Under the pieces are notes generated by a model. That model saw only the letters and a program-made list of their open reading frames with translations, made no database searches and was not told the origin of the DNA. Of a stretch of DNA of 64,000 nt, positions 55,959 through 63,609 are shown piece after piece. The stretch lies in the NCBI RefSeq assembly GCF_002896555.1, contig NZ_MNLH01000002.1, positions 310,001 to 374,000 of the forward strand. The letters are read 5' to 3'. Numbering within the stretch: position 1 is the first letter of the stretch; each line of letters opens with the position of its first letter. This DNA is from Gardnerella coleohominis. Its GTDB lineage: Bacteria; Actinomycetota; Actinomycetes; Actinomycetales; Bifidobacteriaceae. The translations under genes were made by a program, and so were the position numbers.

Positions 55959-56703
55959 GAAGCCATCTTCCTTTAGCTCACAATATAAAGGCAAAATAAT
56001 ATCGCGTAAACGTTCGTGGCTAGCGCTTATGTGGCTCGTGCTCTTGGCTGCAATTGTTGGAATTATAGTAGGCTTACTTTTGCCGCATTTGAACAATAAT
56101 GTTGCCCAAGTTACAGGCTCTTACGAAGCTTACGGAAGCGCTGCTGATGCTTTAAAACTTTTGCAGGTACAATCTCCGCATACTGCTGGGTACGATAGAA
56201 AAGTTTTTGGATATCGCACTACTGACGATGATGGCAATGGGTGCGATGTTAGAGATGATGTTCTTGCTCGCGATTTAAAAAACGTGCGTTTTACTTATGT
56301 TGGTTCTTGCACAGTAAAATCTGGAATATTGCATGATCCGTACACTGGTTTGCAAATTAATTTTAAACGCGGACGTAAAACAAGTTCTTTAGTTCAAATC
56401 GATCACGTTGTAGCATTAGAAAACGCGTGGCAGTCCGGAGCATGGAAGTGGAGCGTTAAAAAGCGCTTGAGTTTTGGCAATGACATGCTAAATCTTTTAG
56501 CAGTTCAAGGTTCTGCGAACGAAAAGAAGGGTTCGGCTTCTGCTGCTTACTGGCTTCCATCTAATAAGTCGTTTAGGTGTTCGTATGTTGCAAGGCAAAT
56601 CGCTGTAAAACGTAAGTATAATTTGTCTGTTACGTCTGCAGAAAAGCAAGAAATGCTATCTGTTCTTCACGGATGCAGTGCTCAAGAATTACCTAAAAAG
56701 TAG
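55948..56703 (+). CDS. Membrane-anchored HNH-type (DUF1524-like) nuclease
   Basis: The 251-residue protein starts with TTG 55948 and overlaps the previous gene by 11 bp. A basic N-terminus and one membrane segment (residues about 27-49) leave the rest outside. The domain has GYDRKVFGYRTTDDDGNGCD, RDDVLARDLK, then VQIDHVVALENAWQSGAWKW and DMLNLLAVQGSANEKKGSAS. The IDHVVAL...N...N.KKG pattern is the secreted DUF1524/HNH nuclease type common in actinobacteria. Cys pairs (CD and SC; FRC and GC) may form disulfides. It may degrade extracellular DNA for nutrient use; this is inferred from the family. Confidence 0.82.
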   Translation: MASKKPSSFSSQYKGKIISRKRSWLALMWLVLLAAIVGIIVGLLLPHLNNNVAQVTGSYEAYGSAADALKLLQVQSPHTAGYDRKVFGYRTTDDDGNGCDVRDDVLARDLKNVRFTYVGSCTVKSGILHDPYTGLQINFKRGRKTSSLVQIDHVVALENAWQSGAWKWSVKKRLSFGNDMLNLLAVQGSANEKKGSASAAYWLPSNKSFRCSYVARQIAVKRKYNLSVTSAEKQEMLSVLHGCSAQELPKK

Positions 56704-56844
56704 CTTTCGTTACCTTAAAGGTAGCTTCTGTTGTCTTAAAAGTAGCTTTTGTGTTTTCGTTACCTTAAAGGTAGTTCTTATTCTCGTATGCTAGCTCTGG
56801 CTATTTGATTTCTTACTATTCGATTTCTGGTATTCTATCTCTGA
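56704..56844 (+). repeat. Short direct repeats between converging genes
   Basis: CGTTACCTTAAAGGTAG occurs at about 56708 and 56758, with a diverged copy (TGTCTTAAAAGTAG) between. TACCTTAAAGGTA is itself palindromic. The next 60 bp repeat ATTCGATTTC-like words. It lies in the convergent region before the minus-strand ABC-F gene. Confidence 0.7.
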
Positions 56845-58977
56845 TTATTCGATCTGCTCAGAAAGACTCATCCATTCTTCTTCTAACAAATCAGACTCGT
56901 TTGCAATAGCTTGCAATTCCTCGTTTAGCTTTTGCAAACCAACAAAGTCACTTGGGTCATGTGAAGCCATTTGTGCTTCAAGATCCGCTTTTTGTGATTC
57001 GAGTTTAGCTAGTTTGCGTTCGATTGCAGAAACTCGTCTTGCAGCATCGTGATAGGCTTTTCCGGTGAGTTTTGGCTCAGTTGTTGTATTTTCTGAGCTT
57101 TCCGTACTTTCTTTAGTTGCAGAATTTGCAGAACTTTCAGTATTCGAAGCACTTGCAGCGCCAGCAATATTCTTAGCGCTAGTATTATTTTCGTGATCGC
57201 GTTGCAGATTTTCTACAATTTGCAAATACTCATCTACACCACCAGGCAAATGGCGGATTTTGCCATCAAGCAAAGCAAATTGCTGGTCTGTTACGCGCTC
57301 AAGCAAGTAACGATCATGCGAAACAACAATCAAAGTTCCTGGCCAAGTATCAAGCAAATCTTCCATAACAGCCAACATATCTGTGTCGAGATCGTTTCCA
57401 GGCTCGTCCATAATCAGCACGTTTGGCTCGTCAAGCAAAATCAGAAGCAGCTGCATGCGCCTTTTTTGGCCGCCTGAAAGATCGCGAATAGGAGTCATAA
57501 GCTGCTCTGGCTTAAAACCAAGTCGTTCCATCAATTGACCAGGAGTTACCTCTTTGCCATCAATCACGTAACTTGGCTTATATCTGCTTAAAACTTCTTT
57601 AACTTTATACTTTCCAAGCTTTTCCAGCTCGTCAAGCCTCTGCGAAAGCACGGCAAATTTCACAGTTTTGCCAATATTCACATGGCCTACAGTAGGTTTT
57701 ATAGATCCATCAATAATGCTTAATAATGTAGATTTTCCTGCACCGTTAGCGCCCACTATTCCAAAACGGTCGCCTGGGCCAATAAGCCAAGTCACGTCGT
57801 CTAAAATCATGCGGCCGGTAATAGTTTTACGCGAAGCTGCCGAAGTTTCTGCAATGTTTTCTACGCTCGTATCGGTATCGTCAGAAGAATTTTCTTGATT
57901 TTTGTCAACGGCGATAGTAACGCTTCCTGTGTGAGTTGGCTGCGCAAAAGCGGATTCTACGATATCGATTTTATTTGATTTTTCTGCATTAGATTCAGAT
58001 GAAGATGTGCTTTCTGCAATACCTTCACTTAAAGCTGTGCTTTCTGCAATATCTGGATCAATATTTTTTAGCTGCTGAGCATTGTCAAAAATTTGGGTAA
58101 CGTCAATTAAATCAACAACTTGCTTACCAAGACGCGAAGTAGCCATCTTCTTTAGCTCAAGAGTATCTCTTAGAGGTGGCACATCTGCAATAAGCTCGCG
58201 TGCTTGCTTTACGTGGAATTTCTGCTTAGTGGATCGCGCTCTGGCTCCTCTTGAAAGCCAAGCCAATTCTTTTCTCGCCAAATTTCTGCGACGTTCTTCG
58301 CGCACATCCGCCTGGCGCTCGCGCTCAACTCGTTGCATCATATAAGCGCTGTATCCGCCTTCAAATGGGTCAATAACGCCATCGTGTACTTCCCACATCG
58401 AAGTGCAAACTTCATCCAAGAACCAACGGTCGTGCGTAACTAAAAGCAATGCGCCTTGACCAGGAGTCCAACGATGAATTAAATGCTCTGCAAGCCAATG
58501 AATTGTTACAACATCCAAATGATTTGTAGGCTCATCTAATGCAAGAATATCCCAGTCATGCAGCAATAATCTTGCTAAATCAGCGCGCCTACGCTGGCCT
58601 CCAGAAAGAGTGCCAACTTTCGCTTCCAAATTTATGCCGCCAAGAAGAGACTCTACGATTTCGCGCGAACGCTGGTCAGCAGCCCATTCGTAATCTTCGC
58701 GATTTTCTAAAGCAGCCTCACGAACCGTAGCGTTATCATCTAAAGGATCGCGCTGGTCAAGCATGCCGAAAGTCAATCCGCCGCGCCTTGTTACGCGACC
58801 GGAATCAGGCGACATGTGACCAGAAAGAAGACGCAATAACGTTGATTTTCCGTCGCCATTACGCCCGACTATTCCAATTCGATCGCCCTCGCAAACACCT
58901 TGAGTGACATCTGTAAAAATAGTTTTAGTTGCGAATTCTAGCGATACTCGTTCTAATCCCAAATCATACGTAGGCAT
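56845..58977 (-). CDS. ABC-F family ATPase (Uup/EttA-like)
   Basis: The 710-residue soluble protein has two ATPase domains and no membrane segments. Domain 1 has GRNGDGKST and LSGGQRRRADLARLL with LALDEPTNHLD. Domain 2 has GANGAGKST, LSGGQKRRMQLLLILL and LIMDEPGNDLD. Between them lies the linker plus a Ser/Glu low-complexity insert, and a coiled-coil C-terminus (AIERKLAKLESQKADLEAQM) is of the Uup type. ABC-F proteins act on ribosomes or DNA. The start 58977 (MPTYDLGLERVSLEF) fits actinobacterial homologues; a frame nine codons longer is open. No drug-resistance role can be read from this. Confidence 0.92.
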   Translation of the reverse strand: MPTYDLGLERVSLEFATKTIFTDVTQGVCEGDRIGIVGRNGDGKSTLLRLLSGHMSPDSGRVTRRGGLTFGMLDQRDPLDDNATVREAALENREDYEWAADQRSREIVESLLGGINLEAKVGTLSGGQRRRADLARLLLHDWDILALDEPTNHLDVVTIHWLAEHLIHRWTPGQGALLLVTHDRWFLDEVCTSMWEVHDGVIDPFEGGYSAYMMQRVERERQADVREERRRNLARKELAWLSRGARARSTKQKFHVKQARELIADVPPLRDTLELKKMATSRLGKQVVDLIDVTQIFDNAQQLKNIDPDIAESTALSEGIAESTSSSESNAEKSNKIDIVESAFAQPTHTGSVTIAVDKNQENSSDDTDTSVENIAETSAASRKTITGRMILDDVTWLIGPGDRFGIVGANGAGKSTLLSIIDGSIKPTVGHVNIGKTVKFAVLSQRLDELEKLGKYKVKEVLSRYKPSYVIDGKEVTPGQLMERLGFKPEQLMTPIRDLSGGQKRRMQLLLILLDEPNVLIMDEPGNDLDTDMLAVMEDLLDTWPGTLIVVSHDRYLLERVTDQQFALLDGKIRHLPGGVDEYLQIVENLQRDHENNTSAKNIAGAASASNTESSANSATKESTESSENTTTEPKLTGKAYHDAARRVSAIERKLAKLESQKADLEAQMASHDPSDFVGLQKLNEELQAIANESDLLEEEWMSLSEQIE

Positions 58978-59105
58978 AAGGCACAAATATAGCCGTAGAC
59001 TCATATATTCACATAAATCTACGTAGCTATATTTAATTTATTCAAAAAATAAGCTATTCCGTGCAAATGTTATACATATTTTTACAAGATACGCTTTGAT
59101 ATTAG

Positions 59106-59309
59106 TTAGGCAGAGATTTGAGATTTTTCGCAGCGAAAGAGGCGAGCCTCAGCGTCGCTAGATGGTGACTCGCCGAGAGAGCAAGAAAAATCGAAAAATC
59201 TCGGTGATTAACCGAAGATTAAAAGACTAAACATGCCAAGAGCTGTCGAAGTTTCTCTTAGAGCAATGTAAAAATCTTGCGATGAGAGAAACTCCGAGAG
59301 CTCAGCAAC
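59106..59309 (-). repeat. Dispersed repeat, short copy (inverted)
   Basis: This is the reverse complement of 16656-16992, lacking about 150 bp of its middle. It keeps the hairpin arms (59241-59258 with 59285-59302, 16 of 18 paired) and the TTTTTCGCAGCGAAAGAG end. The two copies differ at scattered bases, so the duplication is not recent. Confidence 0.8.
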
Positions 59310-59492
59310 ATTGCATAGGAAACCTGTACCTCACGAGAGCGTAACGTCTGCGAGACAAGTAATCCTTATTCCTCACCACCACAGCCATATCCTCGCTTGC
59401 AATGAGAGAAACTTCAAGAGCTCATCACCATCGTATAGGAAAATCCTTATAAAAATACTTATGAAATTGCGCGCAAAATAACGGTTTTGATG
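59310..59492 (+). other. Spacer with a partial third copy of the repeat end
   Basis: TGAGAGAAACTTCAAGAGCT and the bases to 59440 resemble 59283-59320 (GAGAGAAACTCCGAGAGCTC, then GCATAGGA/GTATAGGA). It is a fragment in direct orientation to the short copy. No gene is visible. Confidence 0.6.
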
Positions 59493-59521
59493 TTGACATA
59501 AATATTGCTACGTTTTATAAT
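59493..59521 (+). promoter_or_regulatory. Consensus promoter upstream of the M-box riboswitch
   Basis: A perfect TTGACA (59493-59498) and perfect TATAAT (59516-59521) are separated by 17 bp. Transcription would start near 59528, directly at the first helix of the riboswitch. It is the strongest promoter visible in the window. Confidence 0.92.
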
Positions 59522-59526
59522 TGCCA

Positions 59527-59672
59527 CGGTCGGTAGGTAAGGCTACCACGGGGATAAGGGTTGCTGCCGCGTCACAGTGGAGACACTGCAAGTTGGTCAA
59601 CAGTCGTTGTCGATTTCAAGGCTTCGACTAATGCAACGCCACCGCCCTGCGAAGCTGAAGCTTGAACGACAG
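59527..59672 (+). ncRNA. M-box (ykoK) magnesium riboswitch
   Basis: The conserved M-box elements appear in order: GGTAGGTAAGGCTACC, GGGGATA, GTTGCTGCC, GGTCAACAG, TAATGCAAC, and GCTGAAGCTTGAACGAC. Outer pairing GTCG (59529-59532) with CGAC (59667-59670) closes the aptamer. M-box RNAs bind Mg2+ and shut off Mg2+ uptake genes; here the genes downstream are a small ORF and an ABC transporter. An AAGAC...GTCTT pairing (59675-59708) after the aptamer may be part of the switch. The family assignment rests on my reading of the consensus. Confidence 0.85.
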
Positions 59673-59785
59673 ATTAAGACTGATTTTTCAATGATTGTTA
59701 GCGGTCTTGTGTCTTCTTGCTTGACTTCCGATCAACGATGATGTGGTTTTGCGTTGGCGCGCACAGGCTAGAGGAGGTGATTGCC

Positions 59786-59929
59786 GTGAAACATGACAGT
59801 AGTAGTTGTAATCAGAGTACTAACACAGTTAATACAGTTAGTGACGATTCAGACAGTACTAGTAGTAGTACGGACGTTCCTCCTGAATATATAAAAGCCG
59901 GCAATTGCCGCCAAAATATTTGCGATTAA
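59786..59929 (+). CDS. 47-residue acidic/Ser/Thr leader-like ORF
   Basis: The ORF starts with GTG 59786, preceded by GAGGAGGTGA at ideal spacing, the best Shine-Dalgarno in the window. The peptide reads MKHDSSSCNQSTNTVNTVSD, then DSDSTSSSTDVPPEYIKAG and ends NCRQNICD. It has no membrane segment. It sits between the M-box riboswitch and the permease gene. The dense Asp/Ser run followed by PP resembles sequences that destabilise translating ribosomes at low Mg2+ (as in the enteric MgtL leader), so a sensing role is possible but unproven. It could instead be a small accessory protein. Confidence 0.6.
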   Translation: MKHDSSSCNQSTNTVNTVSDDSDSTSSSTDVPPEYIKAGNCRQNICD

Positions 59930-59941
59930 AGATTTCAAAGT

Positions 59942-60011
59942 CTTGAATTTGCTTGAATTTGCTTGAGTTTACTTGGATTTGTTTAAGTTTACTCGAGTTG
60001 AATTGAACTTG
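59942..60011 (+). repeat. 10-bp tandem repeat, seven degenerate units
   Basis: Units such as CTTGAATTTG (twice), CTTGAGTTTA, CTTGGATTTG, TTTAAGTTTA, CTCGAGTTGA and ATTGAACTTG follow with strict 10-bp period, about one helical turn. It lies between the leader-like ORF and the permease gene. Confidence 0.8.
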
Positions 60012-60068
60012 TGCTTTAAGTGGTGATAAGCGGCTCTTAAAAAAATAAGCGTTCCCAGAGGACTTATC

Positions 60069-61817
60069 ATGACAATATTTACAACATCTGGAAAAAATAG
60101 CGCTGGCTCGCAAGTAGACGAAAACACTCGTTTCTGGTCAGATATTATTGTGTGCATCGGCATAATCGCGTTATTTGGCGTAAGCGCATTCCTTATTCAA
60201 CGCATAAATCAGCCGATTGGTCCAAGTGGCATACCATCTAAGGTGCCCACGGATTTAATCAATCTGCCTTTATACACTTTGCTCTCAGTATTTCGCATGC
60301 TGATCGCATTAGTTGCATCTCTTATTTTTACTATTGTTTACGGCTCTCTTGCAGCACGCAGCCGTAGGCTTGGCAAGGTGCTTATTCCTCTTCTAGATAT
60401 TTTGCAATCAGTTCCAATTCTTGGCTTCCTTTCTGCAACTGTCACTATTTGGTTGGTAATTTTCCCTGGATCGATGCTTGGTGTTGAAGCCGCTTCGATT
60501 TTCGCGATTTTCACTAGCCAAGCGTGGAATATGACTTTCTCATTCCATCGTTCACTTTTAAGCGAACCTAAAGAATTGGATGAGGCTGTTCGTAGTTTGC
60601 AACTTACGCATTGGCAGAGATTCTGGGTTTTAGACATGCCAAACGCAATGATTCCGCTGCTTTGGAATTGCATGATGAGTGTTGGCGGAGGATGGTTCTT
60701 CCTCACAGCTTCCGAAATGATTTCAGTGAACAATCACACTTACGCTCTTTATGGAGTTGGCAGTTTCGTGGCGCAATCTGCTGCAGAAAACAAGCTTGGA
60801 AACATTTGGTGGGCCATCGCTTCAATGGTTGTTGTCGTGCTTGCGATTGACTTCTTACTTTGGAAACCTCTTACAGCTTGGGCGGAAAAATTCCGTATAA
60901 CTCAAAGCTCTTCAGACGAAGAAAGACACAGCGCTATTTTGACAATTATTCGTCATTCGCATGCAGATGAGGTAGTTAGCAAGCTGTTTTCGCCAATTCG
61001 TGAAGCTCTTGAAACTATTACTCGCCCGTTTGGTCGTACAGGATCTAAATGGCCTCGTAAAGCATCCCAGCGCAAGATTGGTGATTTAGTTTTCAACATT
61101 CTTATGATTATTTTAATAATCGCGTGCGCTGCCCAAATGCTTTATTTTGTTGCTACTCGTACTGGTTTGCAAGAGTTCGCAAAAGCTGGAGCGTTAGGAG
61201 CTTTGACTTTTGCGCGCGTTGCAGTGCTGATTCTCGTAAGCTCACTAATCTGGGTGCCGGTTGGCGTGTATATTGGCATGAATCCTAAGATTTCGCGAAT
61301 TATGCAGCCGCTTGTACAAATTCTTGCTAGCTTCCCAGCAAACTTCATATTCCCATTTGCAATGATGTGGTTCATGGCTTGGAATATTGACCTCGGCTGG
61401 GGAAGTATTATTTTGATGGCTCTTGGAACGCAATGGTACATTCTGTTTAACGTTATTGCTGGAGCTAGTGCGATTCCAGATGATTTGCGCGAAATGACAA
61501 GAAGTTTTAGATTGAATAAAACTTTGAGATGGAGAACTCTTATTTTGCCTGCAATTTTCGGATCTTGGTGCACTGGAGGTATTACTGCCGCTGGTGGCGC
61601 TTGGAATGCTTCGATTGTGGCTGAGATTGTGGAATACGGCAAAAATCACATGGAAACTCAAGGTTTAGGTGCATATATTACTTCGGCTACAACTATGGGT
61701 GACTCTGTTAAAACGCTTGTTGGAGTAACGGTTATGAGCTTAATAGTTGTGTTAAGTAATCGACTGTTCTGGGCGCCTTTGCAAAGGTATTCGGCAAAAA
61801 GATACGTGTTGAATTAA
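60069..61817 (+). CDS. ABC transporter permease, duplicated NitT/TauT-like type
   Basis: The 582-residue membrane protein is built from two permease modules on one chain. The first (about residues 20-280) has IVYGSLAARSRRLGKVLIPLLDILQSVP, written here in part, and the EAVRSLQLTHWQRFWVLDMP coupling loop. The second (about 340-575) has VPVGVYIGMNPKISRIMQP and EMTRSFRLNKTLRWRTLILP. The EAA-type loops contact the ATPase. Annotation pipelines would call it nitrate/sulfonate permease. Both modules are on one chain, so only an ATPase is needed. No substrate-binding protein is encoded here. Placement under an M-box suggests divalent metal transport (inference). AGAGGA precedes ATG 60069. Confidence 0.82.
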   Translation: MTIFTTSGKNSAGSQVDENTRFWSDIIVCIGIIALFGVSAFLIQRINQPIGPSGIPSKVPTDLINLPLYTLLSVFRMLIALVASLIFTIVYGSLAARSRRLGKVLIPLLDILQSVPILGFLSATVTIWLVIFPGSMLGVEAASIFAIFTSQAWNMTFSFHRSLLSEPKELDEAVRSLQLTHWQRFWVLDMPNAMIPLLWNCMMSVGGGWFFLTASEMISVNNHTYALYGVGSFVAQSAAENKLGNIWWAIASMVVVVLAIDFLLWKPLTAWAEKFRITQSSSDEERHSAILTIIRHSHADEVVSKLFSPIREALETITRPFGRTGSKWPRKASQRKIGDLVFNILMIILIIACAAQMLYFVATRTGLQEFAKAGALGALTFARVAVLILVSSLIWVPVGVYIGMNPKISRIMQPLVQILASFPANFIFPFAMMWFMAWNIDLGWGSIILMALGTQWYILFNVIAGASAIPDDLREMTRSFRLNKTLRWRTLILPAIFGSWCTGGITAAGGAWNASIVAEIVEYGKNHMETQGLGAYITSATTMGDSVKTLVGVTVMSLIVVLSNRLFWAPLQRYSAKRYVLN

Positions 61818-61895
61818 TCGAATAATCAATCGAATAAATCAAATAAACTACGGAAAATTAAACTTTTTAACTTTATAAAACAGATTGGCAAAATT

Positions 61896-63416
61896 ATGAA
61901 CACTTTGAACAAAACCGCGGAAAAGGATGCGCAATCTTCAATCACAAGCGATATTATCGACGCAAAGCACATAAGCCAAAGCTTTACATCCGATAGTGGC
62001 ACTACTCAGCACGTGCTTCACGATATATCCTTTACTTTACGAGAAGGTGAAATCGTAGCAATCCTAGGTCGTTCTGGGGCTGGAAAATCGACGTTCTTGC
62101 GAACTATGGCTGGATTAATTCAGCCAACTGAAGGAACTGTTACGTATCGCGGACGTGAACTTACAGGTCCAAACCCAGGTGTGGCAATTGTGTTCCAAAC
62201 CTTCGCACTTATGCCATGGCTTACCGTACAAGATAATGTGGAGCTTGGTTTGCGCGCTCGAGGAGTTAGCAAAGAGAAGCGCACGGAACTTGCGCTCGCT
62301 GCAATAGATGCGATTGGTTTGGACGGCTTCGAAACCGCTTATCCTAAGGAGCTTTCTGGCGGTATGCGTCAGCGTGTGGGTATTGCGCGTGCACTTGTTT
62401 TGCGCCCGGATGCGTTGTTTATGGATGAGCCTTTCTCTGCGCTTGATGTGCTTACAGCTGAGAACTTGCGTCAAGAAGTTCTTAAGCTTTGGTCAAGCGA
62501 AGAGCGTGATATTAAATCTGTGTTGATTGTGACTCACAATATTGAAGAAGCTGTTCAAATGGCTGATCGTGTTGTTGTTCTCGGATCACACCCTGGGCAT
62601 TTGATTGCGAACGTTGAGGTTGATTTGCCTCGCCCTCGCGATAAGCATAGCGCGGAATTTGAAGCAATGGTCGATAATCTTTACGCTGTTCTTACAGGAT
62701 CTGCCCCTGATGGATCTGAAGAAACCAGCTCTTCGGATTCTGTGGTTGATCAAGTTACAGAGCAGACTGTAGATGATGAAGATGCGGAAGATACTGAAGC
62801 AGCTGCAATTGCCGATATGCTTGTTGCTAAGCATCACGAAGATGAATCCGCTGCGGACGATGAAAATAATAGCGATTCGAACGATTCTGATTCTTCTTCA
62901 GAACATGTTGCTATGCATCTTCTGCCTAACGCAACTCCGGGCGGAATGGCTGGTTTGCTTGATGTGATTTCTGAATATCCAGAAGGCATTGATTTGGCTG
63001 ATTTGGCTGCGGATCTTTCGTTTGAGATTGATGATTTGTTCCCACTCGTTGATGCTGGAGCAATGTTAGATCTTATTACTGCAGACAATGGCCATATTAC
63101 TATTACGCAAGCAGGTGAAGAATGGCATAATGCCGATATTCTTCATAGTAAACAAGTGTTTGCTCGTTTAGCTATTGAACATGCTCCGTTAGTTCATGCT
63201 ATTGATCAGGCTTTGAGTCGTAATCGTAATGGCAAGCTTCGTGGTGAATTGATTCTGGATTTGCTTCGTAGCAAGCATACGGATGCTTTGGCTCGTCAGC
63301 AATTCGATATTGCGATTAGCTGGGGCCGTTATGGTGAGCTTTTTGATTACGATGCTGACGATGATGAGTTGACTCGCACTGTTGAAACAGCTCCTTTGGA
63401 TGCTGCAGCTAGATAA
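61896..63416 (+). CDS. ABC transporter ATPase with AAA-associated C-terminal domain
   Basis: The 506-residue protein begins with a NitT/TauT-type ATPase domain: Walker A GRSGAGKST (58-66), Q-loop VFQTFALMPWLTVQDNVELG, signature LSGGMRQRVGIARAL, Walker B ALFMDEPFSALD and H-loop VTHNIEEAVQMAD. An acidic Ser/Asp/Glu linker (about 265-330) leads to a winged-helix-like AAA-associated domain (about 340-490) with GMAGLLDVISEYPEGIDLAD and LRGELILDLLRSKHTDALAR. This domain is a known partner of duplicated permeases of this type and is thought to be regulatory. The gene follows the permease by 78 bp in the same transcription unit. Confidence 0.85.
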   Translation: MNTLNKTAEKDAQSSITSDIIDAKHISQSFTSDSGTTQHVLHDISFTLREGEIVAILGRSGAGKSTFLRTMAGLIQPTEGTVTYRGRELTGPNPGVAIVFQTFALMPWLTVQDNVELGLRARGVSKEKRTELALAAIDAIGLDGFETAYPKELSGGMRQRVGIARALVLRPDALFMDEPFSALDVLTAENLRQEVLKLWSSEERDIKSVLIVTHNIEEAVQMADRVVVLGSHPGHLIANVEVDLPRPRDKHSAEFEAMVDNLYAVLTGSAPDGSEETSSSDSVVDQVTEQTVDDEDAEDTEAAAIADMLVAKHHEDESAADDENNSDSNDSDSSSEHVAMHLLPNATPGGMAGLLDVISEYPEGIDLADLAADLSFEIDDLFPLVDAGAMLDLITADNGHITITQAGEEWHNADILHSKQVFARLAIEHAPLVHAIDQALSRNRNGKLRGELILDLLRSKHTDALARQQFDIAISWGRYGELFDYDADDDELTRTVETAPLDAAAR

Positions 63417-63441
63417 TCGCGACGGCAGGTCGTCGCGCCGA

Positions 63442-63483
63442 GCTTGCTCAAAGTTGAAAGTCCAGTGGACTTTCAACGCAAGC
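63442..63483 (+). repeat. Bulged palindromic hairpin with AAGTCCAGTGGACTT core (copy 2)
   Basis: The outer stem GCTTGC/GCAAGC (6 bp), 5-nt 5' bulge TCAAA, and inner stem GTTGAAAGTCCA/TGGACTTTCAAC around one G have the same layout as 16868-16907 with compensatory base changes. It starts 26 bp after the ATPase stop and is followed by a CTTCGTC/GACGAAG hairpin (63493-63512). Confidence 0.85.
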
Positions 63484-63518
63484 GAGGTCTGCCTTCGTCA
63501 ACAAAGACGAAGTCAGTG

Positions 63519-63595
63519 CAGATTTTGCCTGTCTTTTGACACTAGTGCAGTATGCGTTCTGCGTTATGGTCAGATTTTGCCTGTCTTTTGACACT
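63519..63595 (+). repeat. 25-bp direct repeat pair
   Basis: The 25-bp sequence CAGATTTTGCCTGTCTTTTG plus ACACT occurs at 63519-63543 and 63571-63595, 52 bp apart, in the convergent region before the sortase gene. After ACT the two copies continue AGTGCAG and GGCGCAG. Confidence 0.85.
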
Positions 63596-63609
63596 GGCGC
63601 AGAAAAGAT

